Positions 5,885 to 8,305 of a stretch of DNA of 8,305 nt are shown one piece after another. Each line of letters begins with the position of its first letter. Positions within the stretch are counted from its first letter, which is position 1. The notes beneath the pieces were generated by a model. That model saw only the letters and a list, made by a program, of their open reading frames with translations, searched no databases and was not told where the DNA came from. The position numbers and the translations under genes are program-made. The DNA comes from an uncultured Wenzhouxiangella sp. (lineage in GTDB: Bacteria > Pseudomonadota > Gammaproteobacteria > Xanthomonadales > Wenzhouxiangellaceae): NCBI GenBank assembly GCA_937876395.1, contig CALEIM010000092.1, positions 1 through 8,305 of the forward strand, read 5' to 3'.

Positions 5885-6595
5885 CTAGTCCAAGCTTTTC
5901 CGCATGATGACGGTACCCTTGGAGCATAGGCCATATAAAAAACGGCCGGCAAAATGCTCTACTGGCTTCCACAAGGGCAGCAAGAACTGGGGCAAACGGC
6001 TGATGAAATGACTACTTAAAATAAACATTCCACGGCGAGATACCAGCTCAAAACGATTTTCCTTACCCATGTTTATAACTTCAGAAAAGCCATAAAGAAC
6101 CGGATGGCCAGGTCTTTTCAACGGAAAGCCTGTGGTTGCAATATCGATTGAAACCAGTCCGCCCGGGGATACCAGTCGGAACTTCTCTTTGAGAACTGCG
6201 TTTGCCAACTTTTTTGTGCGCAGTCGGTTGAGTACTCGGGTCGAAAACACAAGGTCAAAACTGTTGCCTTCCAAACCTGTTGCCTCGCCCGGTGCCACGA
6301 TAAAGGTGAGATTCGGTCGTTCACCGAGCTTGTTCTTTGCCTGCTCAATCATGTGTGGTGAAGGGTCCAGCGCCGTAACATCAAAGCCGCGCTCAGCCAG
6401 CTCAATCGAAAACCGCGCTGTGCCCGCACCAATCTCAAGCACACGAGCGCCGGGTGATAGCAACCCAACGGCATGCTCCAACTGACTACGCTCAAGCTCG
6501 TGGATTGCTTTTCCACTGGTGGATTGAAATCGTATTTCGTCATAGTGGCGAGCATCTCGTTCAGTATAGGCTGTTGCTTCTTGTTTATTCTTCAA
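5885..6595 (-). CDS. Class I SAM-dependent methyltransferase, TTG start
   Basis: 236 residues with a Rossmann-type SAM-binding core: motif I VLEIGAGTARF (52-62), the acidic end of strand 2 in ALDPSP (D77), FDLVFSTRVL (113-122) at strand 4, and LVSPGGLVSID (141-151) at motif III. The first 40 residues (YTERDARHYDE...) resemble the helical lid of UbiE/Methyltransf_11-type enzymes acting on small molecules, lipids or sugars. The C-terminal 70 residues are hydrophobic in places (FLLPLWKPVEHFAGRFLYGL), which might help with a lipid-linked substrate. The start is TTG: GAGGA lies 8 nt upstream (plus strand 6604-6608) and there is no ATG in a better place. It sits between the ParB-like protein and the first sulfotransferase, so methylation of the molecule that is also sulfated is a reasonable inference. 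DNA in this part is visibly AT-richer than at the window edges. Confidence 0.88.
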   Translation of the reverse strand: MKNKQEATAYTERDARHYDEIRFQSTSGKAIHELERSQLEHAVGLLSPGARVLEIGAGTARFSIELAERGFDVTALDPSPHMIEQAKNKLGERPNLTFIVAPGEATGLEGNSFDLVFSTRVLNRLRTKKLANAVLKEKFRLVSPGGLVSIDIATTGFPLKRPGHPVLYGFSEVINMGKENRFELVSRRGMFILSSHFISRLPQFLLPLWKPVEHFAGRFLYGLCSKGTVIMRKSLD

Positions 6596-6603
6596 GGCTG
6601 CGG

Positions 6604-6608
6604 TCCTC
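6604..6608 (-). promoter_or_regulatory. Shine-Dalgarno that fixes the TTG start of the methyltransferase
   Basis: The coding strand reads GAGGA, then 8 nt, then TTG AAG AAT. It is one of the clearer ribosome-binding sites on the minus strand and supports TTG at 6595 as the start. Confidence 0.7.
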
Positions 6609-6651
6609 GCATAGCGTTTTATGAATAGATTCTGGCAAACATTGCCGGTTG

Positions 6652-7323
6652 CTATTCGAAAAGTATGTCAGCTAAATCAGGGTGGTTGACTTCCCTGTCA
6701 CTCAAGTTCAACGGTTTATTTGCAAGTTTGAGATTGTAAATCTGATCGCGTCGGCGCTGCCATTGAATATGGCGAGCCGAAACTCTGACCGGAATTGACG
6801 AAAGTTCTGCCGCTTTTGCCAAAGCCAGGCGGTGTTTTCCAGTCAAAAATAACAGTTCTCCCTTAGGCCCAATACAGATGTAGAACGGATCAATCGAACG
6901 ATTGGCCCAGGAATAGATCGGATAATGGCCGGCTCGAAACGATCGAAAAATGGGCTTGTAACTCGTCTCCGACAGTTGTTCGGCTAGCTCATGGATCTTC
7001 GGGTTATTGTTACTAGCAATAGATGACGCCTCAAACTTTAACTTGAAAGCATGCACCACCAATTGGTACCTGTCAGGAAGTTTTATAGTGCGTTCCCAAT
7101 GCCGGCCATCCGTGATCTGGCCACAGAGATAATACTTGCGTTTATTTACGAAGCTGGTCGGGGCAATCGACTGTTGAATGGCATTTGGGTCAATGTTTAT
7201 CATCCGATCTGGACGGGCCGGACAGGAATAACGCAGTCGATGGATGCCGTGAAGGCCAAGTGCAACAATATCGATCACAGTCAGATACGGCCATCGAAAA
7301 GCTGTTTTCAGTAGTTTGATCAT
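6652..7323 (-). CDS. ParB-like-fold protein of glycan/sulfotransferase clusters, function unknown
   Basis: 223 residues from ATG 7323. A TTG at 7359 would give 235 residues and overlap the GNAT stop by 7 nt; neither start has a good ribosome-binding site. The recognisable part is at the C-terminus: an I-G-P-x-G-E-hydrophobic strand (151-160) followed by TGKHRLALAK (161-170) and IPVRVSARHIQWQRRRDQI (177-195). This G-[KRH]-HR-x-A-x-AK...IPVxVxxRHxxW pattern resembles the ParB/sulfiredoxin-type catalytic loop. I recall similar proteins in bacterial and haloarchaeal glycan-modification clusters beside sulfotransferases and methyltransferases, but cannot check that here. The first 30 residues hold a hydrophobic stretch (WPYLTVIDIVALGL) that may associate with membrane. 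It is not a partitioning ParB: no helix-turn-helix region, ParA or parS is present. ParB-fold enzymes use ATP, CTP or act as kinases, so a nucleotide-dependent or regulatory role is possible. GC is low here (about 42% at 6661-6720, counted by hand). Confidence 0.7.
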   Translation of the reverse strand: MIKLLKTAFRWPYLTVIDIVALGLHGIHRLRYSCPARPDRMINIDPNAIQQSIAPTSFVNKRKYYLCGQITDGRHWERTIKLPDRYQLVVHAFKLKFEASSIASNNNPKIHELAEQLSETSYKPIFRSFRAGHYPIYSWANRSIDPFYICIGPKGELLFLTGKHRLALAKAAELSSIPVRVSARHIQWQRRRDQIYNLKLANKPLNLSDREVNHPDLADILFE

Positions 7324-7352
7324 TCTTGTAGGGTGAGCCAGGCAGTTATTTT

Positions 7353-7946
7353 TCAGCAATCTGCTTTTGATTTGTGCACAAACTCGATCAGCAGATAGTC
7401 GTTGGCAAGTTCGCCGACGATTTGCGCATGCGGGTTGCGTTCATGCGAGCGCATGATATCTTGGTTTTTTCTGGATACGGTCGTCATGCAGCGAAAGCCG
7501 GATCGCCAGGCGATGTGGTACATGATCTGATTCATTATCCGGCCAATTCCCTTGCGCTCAAAAGGCTGGTCGATCAGCCGGCCGACAAAGCACTTCCGGT
7601 TCCAGAAACAGCGCAAAAAGAAATAGCCGATAAGTTGCTGCTTGTGGAATGTGCCGAACATCAGAAACGCCGAGTTTGCGTACATGCGCTTGAGACTTTC
7701 ATGATCGAAACCGTGCGGCTGAAAATACTCCAGACGCACTTTACCCTGGCGTTCAATCAGGTCATGCAGCGCCTCCAGATCGGCCTCGCCCTTGAGCCAG
7801 GCCTTGGACAGCGGCGGACGCTGGTAGGGCGCGGCCGGCTCCTCGCCGATCAGGGTGATCGGCCCCTCGTGGCCGTACTGCCTCAGCAGGGCGGCGGCGG
7901 TCCCGCCCGCATGTCCCGCGCCGATGATCACGATCCGCTTTGTCAT
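7353..7946 (-). CDS. Chimeric ORF: flavoprotein reductase N-terminus fused to a GNAT acetyltransferase
   Basis: The 197-residue ORF joins two unrelated pieces in frame. Residues 1-56 are the first FAD-binding unit of a ferredoxin/rubredoxin-reductase-type flavoprotein: IVIIGAGHAGGTAAALLRQY (5-24) is the GxGxxG dinucleotide loop, and APYQRPPLSKAWLKGEAD (39-56) is highly typical of that family, which is normally around 400 residues. From about residue 57 it is a GNAT: LMFGTF..LIGYFFLRCFWNRKCFVGRLID, then the acetyl-CoA pyrophosphate loop RKGIGR (131-136), ending DYLLIEFV. The GNAT lacks the first strand, and the reductase lacks everything past its first ~56 residues, so neither piece is whole. 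The GNAT would acetylate an amino group, plausibly on a sugar given the neighbours. An internal GTG at 7739 (V70), preceded by AGGGT, could start a shorter protein. This is either a recombination joint or an assembly error. Confidence 0.75.
   Translation of the reverse strand: MTKRIVIIGAGHAGGTAAALLRQYGHEGPITLIGEEPAAPYQRPPLSKAWLKGEADLEALHDLIERQGKVRLEYFQPHGFDHESLKRMYANSAFLMFGTFHKQQLIGYFFLRCFWNRKCFVGRLIDQPFERKGIGRIMNQIMYHIAWRSGFRCMTTVSRKNQDIMRSHERNPHAQIVGELANDYLLIEFVHKSKADC
7765..7792. other. Recombination or assembly seam with a GC step
   Basis: The change from reductase to GNAT sequence falls at the codons for GEADLEALHD. The short string gaggccgatctggag would fit either parent gene (GEADLE is normal in the reductase, and DLEAL is normal near a GNAT start), so microhomology here would explain the join. 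DNA to the right is very GC-rich (about 70% at 8101-8160 by hand count), and to the left it falls toward the low 40s-50s. Confidence 0.55.
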
Positions 7947-8103
7947 GTGCGCCTTATAGCGGGCGATGCGGCCGCGTCAGCCATGCCGGCGCACGGAACT
8001 TTGCCACGGGCCCGGGGATTGGATCAGAATGCCCGACGGCCTGTCGCGAACCTGTGCGATCAGCCGCGTACGCCACACCCGAACCTCCGGAGCGACTGCA
8101 GGC
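7947..8103. promoter_or_regulatory. Divergent intergenic region upstream of zwf
   Basis: 157 bp of GC-rich DNA between two divergently read genes, so it should hold the zwf promoter and the promoter that originally drove the flavoprotein reductase. After the fusion that second promoter would drive the GNAT-containing ORF. I see no clear -10/-35 pair. Confidence 0.4.
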
Positions 8104-8305
8104 ATGGCCAGACTCATCCTGTTCGGCGGCGGCGGCGACCTGGCGATGCGGATGCTGCTGCCCTCGCTCTATTTCCTCGAGCGGGACGGCCTGTTGCCCG
8201 AGGGCCTGGCGATCATCGGCGCGGCCCGAAGCGAGCAGCCGCGCGAGACTTACCTCGACCAGGTCCGCGCGGCGGTCCGGGGCCGTTTCGCCGATGAGTT
8301 CGAAG
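8104..8305 (+). CDS. zwf: Glucose-6-phosphate 1-dehydrogenase, N-terminus only
   Basis: The only plus-strand gene; 67 codons are visible before the window ends. The N-terminus ARLILFGGGGDLAMRMLLPS fits the NADP-binding start of glucose-6-phosphate dehydrogenase (GxxGDLA...R..LPSLY), followed by SLYFLERDGLLPEGLAIIGAAR, which also fits the family. The enzyme oxidises glucose 6-phosphate to 6-phosphogluconolactone at the head of the pentose phosphate/Entner-Doudoroff route. The ATG at 8104 is preceded by CGGAG (8088-8092), a good ribosome-binding site. An in-frame ATG at 8029 would add 25 residues that do not look like the family, so I reject it. The glycine run GGGG in place of the more usual GATGD/GASGD loop is slightly unusual. 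GC content is much higher than in the cassette to its left. Confidence 0.9.
   Translation, partial: MARLILFGGGGDLAMRMLLPSLYFLERDGLLPEGLAIIGAARSEQPRETYLDQVRAAVRGRFADEFE

Noticed and set aside
5881..5952. Longer start for the first sulfotransferase at 5952
   Set aside because: The added 24 residues overlap the methyltransferase gene, and the fold begins right after the ATG at 5880.
8029..8103. Upstream ATG for zwf at 8029
   Set aside because: It would add 25 Arg/Thr-rich residues before the family's normal N-terminus, and the ribosome-binding site sits before 8104.
7374..8297. 307-residue plus-strand ORF
   Set aside because: It runs antisense through the chimera and then out of frame through zwf; high GC keeps the frame open, and no family is recognisable.

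Overview
The window reads as proteobacterial chromosome, probably from a gammaproteobacterium. The grounds are moderate to high GC, the GDP-mannose dehydratase type, the CobS-like ATPase and the Zwf N-terminus; no rRNA or other phylogenetic marker is present, so this is only a suggestion. Every gene except the last lies on the minus strand.

Layout in transcription order (right to left). At the far right (8104 to the end, plus strand) is the start of glucose-6-phosphate dehydrogenase (zwf), in very GC-rich DNA. Divergent from it is a chimeric ORF (7353-7946): its first ~56 residues are the FAD-binding N-terminus of a ferredoxin-reductase-type flavoprotein, and the rest is a GNAT acetyltransferase that lacks its own N-terminus. 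The seam, near 7770-7790, coincides with a drop in GC. Then come five closely spaced minus-strand genes that look like a glycan or surface-molecule modification cassette: the GNAT, a ParB-like-fold protein (6652-7323), a class I SAM methyltransferase (TTG start, 5885-6595), and two PAPS-dependent sulfotransferase-like proteins (4894-5880 and 3775-4887). The second sulfotransferase seems to have a frameshifted C-terminus.

Next is a type II toxin-antitoxin pair (Phd/YefM-type antitoxin, 3367-3642, and PIN-domain toxin, 2960-3370). The toxin gene ends 7 nt before the start of gmd (GDP-mannose 4,6-dehydratase, 1840-2952). A gene-free stretch of about 440 bp (1401-1839) follows; it holds a 56-bp direct repeat in two near-perfect copies, a second degenerate repeat and a GC-rich hairpin, and resembles REP-type DNA. 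The left end has an orphan transglutaminase-like protein of the lasso-peptide B2 (McjB C-terminal) family (921-1400), joined by an ATGA overlap to a CobS-type AAA+ ATPase (1-924, C-terminus beyond the window).

How the genes may work together: gmd provides GDP-4-keto-6-deoxymannose for deoxyhexose sugars, while the GNAT, methyltransferase and sulfotransferases could decorate a polysaccharide or glycolipid. The substrate cannot be read from the sequence. The B2-like/CobS-like pair looks like a separate two-gene module of unknown purpose. The best leads are that pair, the ParB-like protein inside a sulfation/methylation cassette, and the flavoprotein-GNAT chimera, which marks either a real recombination joint or an assembly error.
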